Positions 7,140 through 14,757 are shown, numbered from the stretch's first letter. The stretch: DNA of 59,006 bases from an uncultured Balneolaceae bacterium (GCA_913057825.1 CAJXOW010000016.1:1-59006); one strand, 5' to 3'. The notes: generated by a model not told the origin, from the letters alone. Program-made: numbers and translations.

Positions 7140-7890
7140 GCAATCAGCGCAGCAAGTTGTAAAGTCTAATAAACCGGCAAAGGAAAGCGTACAGGTAACT
7201 GTTCCCGGTGATATGTACCCGGACCTAATAGAAAAGCGGTTTGAGACTGAAAGCGGAGAACAAATTAAGGCCCGGTCAAGGGATAGCCTGAAACGCGCCC
7301 AGGAAGTGGCAGCCGATACAATGGAGCAAGTCCAGGATAAGCACAACCGGGTTATGCAGAATCAAATGCACACCCCGCTAAAACGGGCTTCTATGAGCCG
7401 GAGTTTTGCGCGGCAAGAGATAGACAAGGCCAACAAGAGCCTACAAAAGGCCGCTGATAAAGCCAACGAGGAAATCGAGGAACTAAACAGTGAGATTAAC
7501 CAGGAGCTTACCCAACATGCCGAGAAAGGCCGGTTTGCACCTGAAATCCGCCGCAATATCAAAGACCTGGACGAGGAAAAGCGGACCGAGGCCGTCTTAA
7601 AGGCCATAAATGAAGGGGACAAGCAGACCGCCGCCGCCGTATTGGGAGCCCCGGCCATGTTGAGCGGTTTGAGTAAAGAGCAACACCAGAACCTGAAAGA
7701 GATTTACCGTAACAGGATCCACGGGGATAAGATCAAACGGATTAAAGCGTTGGAGCGGGCCCTGGATGATAACCTGAGAAGCCGCAAAATCTTAGGTCAA
7801 ATATACCAGGAAAGCGGATCCAAGTATTCTATTTTCAACCATAATGTGATTGATGAAGCCGAAGAAACCGAAATGATAGCCAGCGACTAG
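7108..7890 (+). CDS. helical phage-type protein, possible scaffold or morphogenesis factor
   Basis: 260 aa, nearly all helical. It has a charged N terminus with a short VTVPGDMYPDL segment (about 30-40) and a long coiled coil (about 60-140). Then comes a C-terminal region with AVLGAPAMLSGLSKEQ (about 178-193) and an Arg/Lys-rich helix. The AVLGAP-LSGL pattern recurs in unnamed proteins near head genes of prophages as I remember them, but I cannot name a family. It is the last gene of the structural operon before the terminator at 7962. A scaffold-like or capsid-size-redirecting role would fit a satellite, but this is speculation. Confidence 0.6.
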   Translation: MAQPKKVQQSEQSAQQVVKSNKPAKESVQVTVPGDMYPDLIEKRFETESGEQIKARSRDSLKRAQEVAADTMEQVQDKHNRVMQNQMHTPLKRASMSRSFARQEIDKANKSLQKAADKANEEIEELNSEINQELTQHAEKGRFAPEIRRNIKDLDEEKRTEAVLKAINEGDKQTAAAVLGAPAMLSGLSKEQHQNLKEIYRNRIHGDKIKRIKALERALDDNLRSRKILGQIYQESGSKYSIFNHNVIDEAEETEMIASD

Positions 7891-7933
7891 ATGTAGTTGG
7901 AAGCCAGCGGCAATGCCGCCATGATGAACCACC

Positions 7934-7955
7934 AACCGGGTGTAGAGGCCCGGTT
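7934..7955 (+). terminator. hairpin before the operon terminator
   Basis: AACCGGG (7934-7940) and CCCGGTT (7949-7955) pair perfectly around 8 nt. No T run follows directly, but it stands just ahead of the stronger terminator at 7962, so it probably assists termination or protects the transcript end. Confidence 0.45.
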
Positions 7956-7961
7956 CCTGGA

Positions 7962-7996
7962 CCCCGGTCATTCATATCGAGTGGCCGGGGTTTTTT
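7962..7996 (+). terminator. intrinsic terminator of the structural operon
   Basis: CCCCGGTCA (7962-7970) pairs with TGGCCGGGG (7982-7990), with one G-T pair, across an 11-nt loop, and is followed by TTTTTT. It closes the operon 2830-7890. Confidence 0.8.
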
Positions 7997-8011
7997 ACTT
8001 CAATGACATTA

Positions 8012-8047
8012 CAACATAGTTAATATAGTCGATATAGTTTGCATAGT
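8012..8047 (+). repeat. four 9-bp iterons upstream of the second recombinase
   Basis: ATAGT occurs at 8016, 8025, 8034 and 8043, an exact 9-bp period, within a degenerate unit of the form YATAGTYNN. The array lies about 75 bp before the second recombinase gene and about 50 bp after the operon terminator. It could bind a regulator, the recombinase itself or a replication protein. Confidence 0.6.
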
Positions 8048-8120
8048 TCTGCAACATTATGTAACATGTTGTTGAAGGATTGATAATCGTACTTATCTAA
8101 CACTAAAAACGGGGTTCATC

Positions 8121-9089
8121 ATGGCACTTCCAGCAAGAATATATAAGCAGCGGCAGTTACCAGATCCGGCCAAAGTAATATTTGAAGATGTAAATTATTT
8201 GTTTAGACAAAGCCGGGCGGAAAATACCAGAAAGGCATATGCTAAGGATCTACAATGTTATGAAAATTGGTGCGCTCATTCTGGGGTTAATCCGTATCCG
8301 GCAGATCCTAAGCATTTGATTCTTTATATGCGTTATTTGTGGAAAAACCGGTATAAACCATCAACCATTGAACGCCGGATTGCTGCTATAACTTACCGGC
8401 ACCGCAAATTAGATCATAATCCAACTAATGATGAAAATGTAAGAGAGTTTTTGGCTGGTATTAAGCGAGACCTGGGAGCTAAGCAGGATAAAAAAGCCCC
8501 GTTGCTTACTTCTCACATCAAATTAATTGTTGACAAGCTAGAGGATCGGGTTAACCATATAAGAGACCGTGCATTACTCTTGATTGGCTATGCTGGGGCT
8601 TTGAGAAGATCGGAAATTGTAAATATCAGGTATGAAGATATTGAGTTTACCGATGAAGGGCTAAGGTTGACTATTCGTAAATCCAAAACCGATCAGGAAG
8701 GAAAGGGGCGTGAAATTGGCATTACTTACGGATCCTATCGCAAAACGTGTCCGGTCCGAAACCTGAAACAATGGTTAGATGTAGCCAATATAAATGAAGG
8801 CCCTATATTTCGGCGTTGTGATCGGCATGGCAATATTTACAGTGAAGCAGTTAGCCCAAATACGGTTAATAGGGTAGTAAAAAGGTGTGTTAAAAGTATT
8901 GGTCAGGATCCAGCTGATTACGGGGCTCACAGTCTCCGAGCGGGCTTTATTACCCAGGCAGATATGAATGGGACGCGAGTCTCAAAAATTCAGGAACAGA
9001 CAGGCCATAAATCAGTTCGGGTCCTTATGGGATATATCCGAAGTAAGAATTTATTTGAAGAAAATGCCTCTGGCAACGTGGGGCTCTAA
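8121..9089 (+). CDS. second tyrosine recombinase, XerC/D- or transposon-type
   Basis: 322 aa. A SAM-like core-binding domain (about 20-105, with ENTRKAYAKDLQCYENWC) is followed by a catalytic domain. The catalytic residues can be placed: Arg162 in ALRRSE, a beta-hairpin Lys in RKSKTDQ, His270 and Arg273 in HSLR, His296 in TGHKS and nucleophile Tyr305 in MGYIR. It lacks the DUF4102-type N-terminal domain of the first integrase and belongs to another branch of the family. The gene lies far from both attachment sites, between the structural operon and the right end. It could resolve multimers, invert DNA or be a remnant of a second integration event. Confidence 0.92.
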   Translation: MALPARIYKQRQLPDPAKVIFEDVNYLFRQSRAENTRKAYAKDLQCYENWCAHSGVNPYPADPKHLILYMRYLWKNRYKPSTIERRIAAITYRHRKLDHNPTNDENVREFLAGIKRDLGAKQDKKAPLLTSHIKLIVDKLEDRVNHIRDRALLLIGYAGALRRSEIVNIRYEDIEFTDEGLRLTIRKSKTDQEGKGREIGITYGSYRKTCPVRNLKQWLDVANINEGPIFRRCDRHGNIYSEAVSPNTVNRVVKRCVKSIGQDPADYGAHSLRAGFITQADMNGTRVSKIQEQTGHKSVRVLMGYIRSKNLFEENASGNVGL

Positions 9090-9091
9090 AC

Positions 9092-9109
9092 AGATAACGT
9101 TGCTTATCT
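9092..9109. repeat. inverted repeat AGATAA-6-TTATCT
   Basis: AGATAA (9092-9097) and TTATCT (9104-9109) form a perfect inverted repeat just after the recombinase stop codon. The right half begins a stretch, CTTATCTAGCATTAGAA, that closely resembles CTTATCTAACACTAAAA just upstream of the recombinase gene (8093-8109). A related TTAGATAAG lies at 6495-6503. It may be a shared operator or promoter element. Confidence 0.4.
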
Positions 9110-9140
9110 AGCATTAGAACCAAAACTAAATCCCGTTGAT

Positions 9141-9287
9141 ATGAAATCACCAAATATAGAAGAGTTATCCGATGAACAGCTTTTGAACCATATATTGAAC
9201 GAACTAGACGAAATAAAGGATACGCAGCCAGAACGGTTTGAAAGGCTTTTGAACCGGCTTATATCGGCAGCTTTTCCCCATACATAA
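9141..9287 (+). CDS. small unknown acidic protein, 48 aa
   Basis: An ATG at 9141 opens a 48-codon frame ending TAA at 9285-9287. The product is one or two amphipathic helices with repeated LLN motifs (QLLNHILNELDEI, then RFERLLNRLISA), which looks like a real coding pattern. It lies 51 bp after the second recombinase. I do not recognise it; a dimerising helper or small regulator is possible. Confidence 0.45.
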   Translation: MKSPNIEELSDEQLLNHILNELDEIKDTQPERFERLLNRLISAAFPHT

Positions 9288-9353
9288 AAGAAAAGGCCCA
9301 GGTGGTATGACACCCAGGCCCTTCACAAACCGCAATAAAAATCACGATCTATT

Positions 9354-9716
9354 ATGAAATCTACCAATAAAGAACATAAAGAAGCAAATCAGACCGATAA
9401 ACCTTCCTATACGGAACATGACTTCGATTATGAGGCCATTGGCCGGAAATTGGTCAAGGCGGTCTATGAACTTGAAGATGATCCAGGAGGATACTCTCTG
9501 TGGGCACATGGGGAGGTTAGCATAAAGTCAGCTGAGGTAAGGCTCTTATTAGAGGGGTTGAAAATGATGACCCAATACGCTGGACGTGCCAAAAACATGG
9601 AAGAAGATGTCGATACAGTTATATGCGCTTTTGATAGCTTTATGGAATCCACAGAGAGGTTGATAGACCTGGGAGATGCTGTTGAGACATACATCAACTA
9701 TCACATGGATAAATAA
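9354..9716 (+). CDS. unknown helical protein, 120 aa
   Basis: An acidic protein with a disordered N terminus (to about 20) and a helical body (FDYEAIGRKLVKAVYELED, later AKNMEEDVDTVICAF). No motif, signal peptide or membrane segment is seen. It is a stand-alone gene followed by its own hairpin terminator at 9726-9763. Function unknown; an accessory (cargo) gene of the island is possible because it lies near the right end. Confidence 0.6.
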   Translation: MKSTNKEHKEANQTDKPSYTEHDFDYEAIGRKLVKAVYELEDDPGGYSLWAHGEVSIKSAEVRLLLEGLKMMTQYAGRAKNMEEDVDTVICAFDSFMESTERLIDLGDAVETYINYHMDK

Positions 9717-9725
9717 GCAAATATA

Positions 9726-9763
9726 GGCCGATCCCTACCCTTCACCGGGTGGGGTGATCGGCT
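9726..9763 (+). terminator. strong hairpin after the 120-aa gene
   Basis: GCCGATC (9727-9733) pairs with GATCGGC (9756-9762), and the inner part pairs CCTACCC with GGGTGGGG, giving about 15 pairs and a 6-nt loop. Only a short T-poor tail follows (TCTTAAAT), so it is a moderately convincing terminator. Confidence 0.6.
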
Positions 9764-9791
9764 CTTAAATCGCAAATATAAACCCTAATTT

Positions 9792-10010
9792 ATGGCAAAA
9801 GACAAAAACGGTCCGAAATCCAATCGATTAATGCGAACATACTACATTGACCCGGAAGCCGATAAGCTGTTGAAGAAAATTCAGCTCCAGGCTGAACTGG
9901 GAGAAATAGAGTTTAATCGCGTAACCGAAAAAGGCCGGATTACATTTTCAGATGTGGTGAACGAAGCGATCAGAGAGTATGCCAAAAAATATGATATAAA
10001 CGGGGGCTAG
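9792..10010 (+). CDS. ribbon-helix-helix-like DNA-binding protein
   Basis: 72 aa. After a basic N terminus the segment RTYYIDPEADKLLKKIQ looks like the beta strand and first helix of an Arc/MetJ/CopG-type fold. ITFSDVVNEAIREYAKK looks like the second helix with the family's typical SxxVNEAI pattern. A longer than usual insert (about 35-48) separates the two. Such proteins control copy number, partition or conjugation genes. It ends 10 bp before the right arm-type sites, so it could also help the integrase at that end. Confidence 0.6.
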   Translation: MAKDKNGPKSNRLMRTYYIDPEADKLLKKIQLQAELGEIEFNRVTEKGRITFSDVVNEAIREYAKKYDINGG

Positions 10011-10020
10011 GAGTAAGTCT

Positions 10021-10040
10021 TGTTACCCATGTGTTACCCA
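10021..10040 (+). promoter_or_regulatory. candidate integrase arm-type sites, right end
   Basis: TGTTACCCA occurs at 10021-10029 and 10032-10040, the same 11-bp period and orientation as the pair at 416-435. It lies about 85 bp inside the right attachment site. Together with the left pair this is good evidence for arm-type sites. Confidence 0.6.
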
Positions 10041-10124
10041 CAGGCCATTTCTTGCTATCACATCTTCCTTGATGACAAACACCCCTCGAAGCCCTAAAAC
10101 GCTTGCATATAGGGGGTTGCAAGT

Positions 10125-10185
10125 AGTACCGGAGGCGGGACTTGAACCCGCACGTCCGCAAAGGGACATGTGATTTTGAGTCACA
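10125..10185. repeat. right attachment site: 61-bp repeat inside tRNA-Leu
   Basis: Identical to 241-301. The repeat covers the 3' portion of the intact tRNA-Leu gene plus two bases beyond it. After integration this copy, brought in by the element, completes the tRNA gene. Confidence 0.9.
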
Positions 10186-10212
10186 CGCGTCTGCCAATTC
10201 CGCCACTCCGGC
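10127..10212 (-). tRNA. tRNA-Leu (anticodon CAA)
   Basis: An 86-nt gene on the minus strand. The acceptor stem GCCGGAG pairs with CTCCGGT (first pair G-U) and the discriminator base is A. The anticodon stem TGTGA/TCACA encloses the loop CTCAAAA, giving anticodon CAA, which reads UUG. It has the long variable arm of a class II tRNA and the T loop GTTCAAGTC. No CCA is encoded. It is the integration target of the island to its left. Confidence 0.95.
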
Positions 10213-10379
10213 ATGTGTTTATATGGTCGGCAGGTGAAAGGCCCTAATATAAGATTTATTTCCTGTGATGGTCAATAGATTTTTGGGTTAATCTTTGGAT
10301 TTCATCCTTTTGGATTACCATGCTCCCATTTTGTATTACTTTGACTGGTAAAAGACCCACGATCGACCCGGATAATTCC

Positions 10380-10637
10380 TTATTCATGCTCTTCTCCATA
10401 CATCGTATCGATTTGTCTCTGCAGGCCTTTTATGGCTTTTGCAAGGGTTCGCCCCCGGGCAACCAAATTATTATGGTCGGGATGTTCGGCTTCCAGCTCA
10501 AAATAGCCCCCTTGTTCACGTGCTCCGGATAGGGAGAATCCTTCATACTGCCACGTTTTAACAGCTTCTTTCATCGAATCATAATTTTCGGCAGTCAAAA
10601 TAGATAACTGATTTATTTTCTTTAGGGTTCTTGACAT
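10380..10637 (-). CDS. unknown small protein, 85 aa
   Basis: A soluble, mildly acidic protein that begins SRTLKKINQLSILTAENYDSMKEAVKTWQ and ends in an acidic tail. It has a central beta-like stretch (GGYFELEAEHPDHNNLVARG) and a C-terminal helix. No family is recognised. It is the first chromosomal gene to the right of the tRNA. The coding pattern looks real but the function is unknown. Confidence 0.55.
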   Translation of the reverse strand: MSRTLKKINQLSILTAENYDSMKEAVKTWQYEGFSLSGAREQGGYFELEAEHPDHNNLVARGRTLAKAIKGLQRQIDTMYGEEHE

Positions 10638-10945
10638 TACTTTATCTAACAGTCTTACTATAAAAGTATAATATTTATGGCCGGATTAGAAATCGGTTTA
10701 TCTATTTTAATTCCGATTGAACCAGCTGATTTTTAACTTCATGAGTATATTGCTTTCCTACTTCCTTCCAGCAACGTCAGGACTTTCGTGACTACGGCTG
10801 GGCAAAAGGTTTCACAAGATTTATCCCTAATTGCGCACAAATTCTATATATGGATCATAAACCGGTCAAAAATTTGGGAATCAAATGGTATCAATTGTAG
10901 TTATTTATAAGGTGATCATCAGTTTAACAATCCACTAAAACTTGT
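10638..10945. other. 308-bp intergenic stretch, nothing recognised
   Basis: It separates the minus-strand 85-aa gene from the plus-strand DUF2905-like gene, so it must hold two divergent promoters. I see no tRNA, hairpin terminator or repeat in it. Confidence 0.5.
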
Positions 10946-11194
10946 ATGGAGAACCCGGTTCCAAAACAAAAAAGAACATCTTTTTCCATGTCAAAATTGT
11001 TAATTACGCTGGGAGTAGTATTGCTGTTGGCCGGCTTTTTTTGGCCTTATTTGCAAAAGCTTAACCTTTTCCACCTTCCCGGCGATATCGTCGTGGAAAA
11101 GAAAAATTTCCAGTTCTACTTTCCCATTACAACGTCCATTATTCTTAGCATCGTGCTTACGTTGATTATTTGGCTCATAAGTCGTTTCAGATAA
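10946..11194 (+). CDS. DUF2905-family small membrane protein
   Basis: 82 aa with two transmembrane helices (about 15-33 and 58-79). Between them is the conserved HLPGDIVVEKKNFQFYFPITTS segment, split here as LPGDI and FYFPI, which is the signature of DUF2905. The family is widespread and uncharacterised. It stands alone upstream of the large secreted protein. Confidence 0.9.
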   Translation: MENPVPKQKRTSFSMSKLLITLGVVLLLAGFFWPYLQKLNLFHLPGDIVVEKKNFQFYFPITTSIILSIVLTLIIWLISRFR

Positions 11195-11290
11195 ACATAT
11201 GTGGCAACAAGTATTGAATTCAGTAGATATGATGTGTACAATACCACGGTGAGGGGGGAAGTTTAATTCTAATTAAACCACGGACTCAAT

Positions 11291-13447
11291 ATGAACAGAA
11301 GGATACTGATTACGTTATTCTCTTTGATGTTTTTCGTGCTGATGGGATATCATCCGCTTTCGGCTCAATCACAGGATTCACTGGGCGGACCGTATACGGT
11401 CGATTCTGCTACGGTTTTGCTGCTTCATTTTGATGGGGATATCAAGAATGCATCTGACCGCACCGCCGATCCCCGGCAAAGCGGAAATTTGAGCTTTGTT
11501 AGTAGTATGGCGGGAGCCGGAGCCCTGGATCAGCAATTGCGTATAGATAACGATTCGCCGCAGGACAGCAGTTGGATGACCGTTGCCGACACTTCGGCAC
11601 TGGACTTGACCGGTAGTTGGACCCTCGAACTGTGGATTAATGTCTTTACCTATGGGAATACAGAAGAGGACTGGCGGATCGGTCCGCGACCGATTTTTAA
11701 ACCGGGAGATCCGGATGAGGGATGTTATTGCTACTCAAACTACTTTTTTAATATCTACGGTGTTCAGCAAAACTTTAATACTGGATATTATTCCGATGAA
11801 ACGCAGACGTGGATTGAGGTTCGGTCCAAGTCAAATTTGCTCCGAGTGGGAGAATGGTATCATTTGACGTTTATTCGAGATACCTCCAAAAACGTGATTC
11901 TGCAGATGATTCACCAGACGCCGGATAAGACGCTGACCGATAATCCTGATGAATTGGAGCTTACCTATTTTGAAAGCCTGGGTTACGATGACGCGGATCA
12001 CCCGCCTCGTACGAATGATCAACCCTTGTATATTGGCGCATCGCCGCAGAATGATTTCTCTATAGGAATGCTGGATGGATTTATTGACGAAATTCGAATC
12101 AGTAATGTCGTCCGAAACTTCCAGGTGCCGCCGATTATTAAGGATGTGACCTCTCTCGGTAACCAGCAGGCTGGAGAAGATTATCAGATTGAGGCGACCG
12201 TTCAAACCCTTGGTGATGCAACTATTGGAAATGCGAATCTTAACTACCGGGTGAATGACGGATCCTGGCAAACCCTCGGTATGGCTGAAGGATCCGGGCA
12301 GACCTATTCGGCCACGATACCGGCCCAGGAAGTCGGCGATGAAGTTGAATATTGGGTTGAGGCTGAAACGGAAGGTGGATTAAGATCGACCAACCCAACT
12401 ACGGCCGAAACCGATTCAACGTATCACAGTTTTGCCGTTTGGACCGATAGTACCGAGGTTTTTGTCATGGACTTTGACGAAGAGAGTGGCGAACCGACTG
12501 ACAAATCCCAATTTGGCACGGATATCATATATCATAGCTATACCAGCAGCCCCACGTATGTTGCCGGAGATGAAGGAGGCGATGATATGGCGTTGGAATT
12601 TAACGCCTCGGATTCCACCTGGCTGGAAACTTCGTCGTCGGTCCATCAACTCACGAATTTCGCCGTTGACTTCAAGTTCTACGCACAGGATTCCGTTCCG
12701 GCCAGCGGTACGCGCATGATCGCGAAAGGGTCCAGTGGTGCTTTTTACTGGAGTAACTACCAGGTTTACTTTGATCCCGGTGGAGCTCTGCGTCCGGCCA
12801 TCTATATGCCCGACAATAATCTGGATCCGTGCGGTTCTTTCACCGGCAACTGTTTGCTCATGGACGGACAAAATGAACGTGTACAGGCCGAGAAATGGTA
12901 TCAAGTTCAGATAGGAGTGAAAGGACCGGAAGTAAGTAGCGATTCATTGGGAACCCTCTTTGCACGCCTCATTGACGTGGAGGGTGACTCGGTCGTCGCG
13001 CAGCGCCTCCATGATGTTGAGTCGGGGGCATTTAATAATTCCAGTTCCTTGAAAATTGGTGGTTCCGGCGGTGCATCTCCCTATTTCAACGGGTTGATCG
13101 ATGATGTCGTAATCCGTAATTATGTGCCGGACGGATATGCGGATTCAGTTTATACCGATATTAAAGAGCCGGCCGAATTACCGCAACAGGTCACCTTGGG
13201 AGAGAACTATCCGAATCCCTTTAATCCGACGACCCAAATCGACTTCCAACTGCCGCAATCTTCCGAGGTTCAGCTGACCGTATATGACGTGCTCGGACGA
13301 CAGGTCACAACGCTCGTTGACGGTAAGCGTGCAGCCGGTGAACATACGGTCACATTTGATGCCTCAGGCTTGTCAAGCGGCGTTTACTTGTATCAATTGA
13401 AAACTGCTAAGGTGACCAAGTCGCATAAAATGCTGTTAGTGAAATAA
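11291..13447 (+). CDS. secreted LamG-domain protein with type IX secretion sorting domain
   Basis: 718 aa. It has a Sec signal peptide (about 1-25), a LamG/concanavalin-like domain (about 40-275), and a middle region (about 280-385) with an Ig-like fold. A second LamG-like domain follows (about 390-620), then a C-terminal sorting domain (about 640-718) with NYPNPFNPTT, VYDVLGRQV and SGVYLYQL. That C-terminal module is the type A signal of type IX secretion, which exports and attaches proteins to the surface. LamG domains usually bind glycans or proteins, so an adhesin or polysaccharide-binding role is likely. The gene is monocistronic and is followed by a terminator at 13610. Confidence 0.92.
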   Translation: MNRRILITLFSLMFFVLMGYHPLSAQSQDSLGGPYTVDSATVLLLHFDGDIKNASDRTADPRQSGNLSFVSSMAGAGALDQQLRIDNDSPQDSSWMTVADTSALDLTGSWTLELWINVFTYGNTEEDWRIGPRPIFKPGDPDEGCYCYSNYFFNIYGVQQNFNTGYYSDETQTWIEVRSKSNLLRVGEWYHLTFIRDTSKNVILQMIHQTPDKTLTDNPDELELTYFESLGYDDADHPPRTNDQPLYIGASPQNDFSIGMLDGFIDEIRISNVVRNFQVPPIIKDVTSLGNQQAGEDYQIEATVQTLGDATIGNANLNYRVNDGSWQTLGMAEGSGQTYSATIPAQEVGDEVEYWVEAETEGGLRSTNPTTAETDSTYHSFAVWTDSTEVFVMDFDEESGEPTDKSQFGTDIIYHSYTSSPTYVAGDEGGDDMALEFNASDSTWLETSSSVHQLTNFAVDFKFYAQDSVPASGTRMIAKGSSGAFYWSNYQVYFDPGGALRPAIYMPDNNLDPCGSFTGNCLLMDGQNERVQAEKWYQVQIGVKGPEVSSDSLGTLFARLIDVEGDSVVAQRLHDVESGAFNNSSSLKIGGSGGASPYFNGLIDDVVIRNYVPDGYADSVYTDIKEPAELPQQVTLGENYPNPFNPTTQIDFQLPQSSEVQLTVYDVLGRQVTTLVDGKRAAGEHTVTFDASGLSSGVYLYQLKTAKVTKSHKMLLVK

Positions 13448-13476
13448 ATTCCGGATGTCGGTATTTATTTCAGACT

Positions 13477-13501
13477 GAAGCTCGAAGCTGGAAGTTCGAA
13501 G
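13477..13501 (+). repeat. GAAGCTCGAAGCTGGAAG-type dispersed repeat
   Basis: The 25 bp at 13477-13501 consist of near-repeats of GAAGCTCGAAG. Related sequence occurs at 55833-55862 and, inverted, at 56091-56116, always in intergenic DNA after a gene end. It may be a dispersed extragenic repeat family of this genome. Confidence 0.5.
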
Positions 13502-13609
13502 TTAATACCTATTGATCTGTATTAATCTTTGAGCGATCTGAATGTAAGATCGGTAATTTTTACGGTTTGAGAGAATAGGGACAGCTTCGTTAATACCCGC
13601 TATAACATT

Positions 13610-13650
13610 AGCCGGTGGTAAGCGAGATGCTTACCACCGGCTATTTCTTT
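13610..13650 (+). terminator. strong terminator-type hairpin in the 389-bp gap after the secreted protein
   Basis: GCCGGTGGTAAGC (13611-13623) pairs perfectly with GCTTACCACCGGC (13629-13641) around a 5-nt loop and is followed by TATTTCTTT. It lies about 165 bp after the stop codon. The rest of the gap (13448-13836) has no gene; its right end should contain the promoter of the DUF4382 gene. Confidence 0.75.
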
Positions 13651-13836
13651 ATGGCCCAGTTAATGTATGCCGATAACTCCGCAAAAAAACTTTACAATGG
13701 CCTTTCCTACCCTTTTGTTAAGGCTCATTCAATTAAGTTTGTAACGAAAGGACTGTTAAGTCGTCTTTCTTACTGAATCAAAATTGTTCTACCTGTCACA
13801 CAAGTAAATTAATTTTAAATAAATTATTTCTTAGTT

Positions 13837-14688
13837 ATGTATTCAATGATGACTTATAAACTGCAAAGATGGATTCTGGGACTAACGGTACTGCTATTTA
13901 TCAGCTCCTGCGGCATTTTTGGCAGTGATGGGGAAAAAGGCAATGTACAGGTCAAGATGCATGATAATCCCGCCTTGTACTCGGAAGTGAATGTTGAAAT
14001 TGAAGAGGTGGCCGTTAAATCTTCCGGTGAAGGCGAAAGTGAAGGATGGGTTACTATTTCCAACGAACCCATGACCGTCGACGTGACCACTCTTATTAAC
14101 GGTAATTTCGCTACGCTGGCGAATGCCGACCTGGAAGCGGGAAGTTATTCGCAGATTCGCGTTATATTCGGAACGAATAACTCGCTCAGAATGTCGGGTT
14201 CCAACTATGATCTGCAGCTCTCAAACGAAGCGGAGGAGGGAGTCGTCATGAATGTTAACCTGAATGTCGATGCGGAATCCGAAGCAACCTTTTTGCTCGA
14301 TTTTGACTTGAGTAAATCCATTCAAGCTGCACTGGACCTGGAAAGCGGATTTGTTCTGAGTCCTGTTATTGAAGTCCGCCGAGCCGAACAAACCGGTAAT
14401 ATCAAAGGTTCGGTCGACCCGGCCAAAGCCAAACCCTGGATTTATGCCCTCAATAACTCGGATACCGTGAGTAGCACGCTGGCCGATACAAGCAGCGGCG
14501 AGTTTCAACTGTCGAGTCTTGAGGAGCGCTCGTATGATGTGTATATCGAGCCGACCGATACACTCTATAATGACACGACCATTACCGATGTTCAAGTTGA
14601 GGCGCGTGAAACCAATAACATCGGTGAGATTGAGCTCAGTATGAAAGATACCACCAATAGCGGTCCGATCGAGCCCCAATATAGATAG
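13837..14688 (+). CDS. DUF4382 lipoprotein, copy 1
   Basis: 283 aa. A lipoprotein signal peptide ends at Cys25 (LLFISSC). It is followed by a DUF4382 domain (about 33-180, with VQVKMHDNPALYSEVNVEIEEV split at VKMHD and NVEIE) and a C-terminal carboxypeptidase-regulatory-like beta domain (about 190-265). The true start could be Met4 or Met5. The protein should be anchored in the outer or inner membrane facing the periplasm. Its function is unknown. A paralog with the same domain order lies at 19848-20639, on the other side of the yhaO/yhaN pair. A terminator follows at 14714. Confidence 0.88.
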   Translation: MYSMMTYKLQRWILGLTVLLFISSCGIFGSDGEKGNVQVKMHDNPALYSEVNVEIEEVAVKSSGEGESEGWVTISNEPMTVDVTTLINGNFATLANADLEAGSYSQIRVIFGTNNSLRMSGSNYDLQLSNEAEEGVVMNVNLNVDAESEATFLLDFDLSKSIQAALDLESGFVLSPVIEVRRAEQTGNIKGSVDPAKAKPWIYALNNSDTVSSTLADTSSGEFQLSSLEERSYDVYIEPTDTLYNDTTITDVQVEARETNNIGEIELSMKDTTNSGPIEPQYR

Positions 14689-14713
14689 GATTCAAATTCG
14701 ATTGTAAGTTTTC

Positions 14714-14757
14714 AAAGCCCGATGCCTCTTAAATATGGAGGTATCGGGCTTTTTGTT
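14714..14757 (+). terminator. intrinsic terminator after DUF4382 copy 1
   Basis: AGCCCGATGCCTC (14716-14728) pairs with GAGGTATCGGGCT (14738-14750), one G-T pair, 9-nt loop, followed by TTTTTGTTT. Confidence 0.85.

Larger units (their letters stand above)
241..10185. mobile_element. tRNA-Leu-integrated phage-satellite-like genomic island, about 9.9 kb
   Basis: The element is bounded by exact 61-bp direct repeats derived from tRNA-Leu(CAA), with the intact tRNA restored at the right end. In order it carries a P4-type integrase, AlpA-like HTH protein, replication-initiator-like protein, a small beta-rich protein, small HTH protein, tail tape-measure protein, small protein, HK97 gp10-like protein, four small helical proteins, a terminator, a second tyrosine recombinase, two unknown proteins and a ribbon-helix-helix-like protein. 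All genes are on the plus strand. Terminase, portal, capsid, protease, tail tube, baseplate, holin, endolysin, relaxase and antibiotic- or metal-resistance genes were not found. It is too small and incomplete to be a self-sufficient tailed phage, so a satellite or a domesticated remnant is most likely. Confidence 0.88.

Noticed and set aside
241..10185. integrative conjugative element or mobilisable plasmid
   Set aside because: No relaxase, coupling protein or type IV secretion gene is present; the tape-measure and gp10-like proteins point to phage relations.
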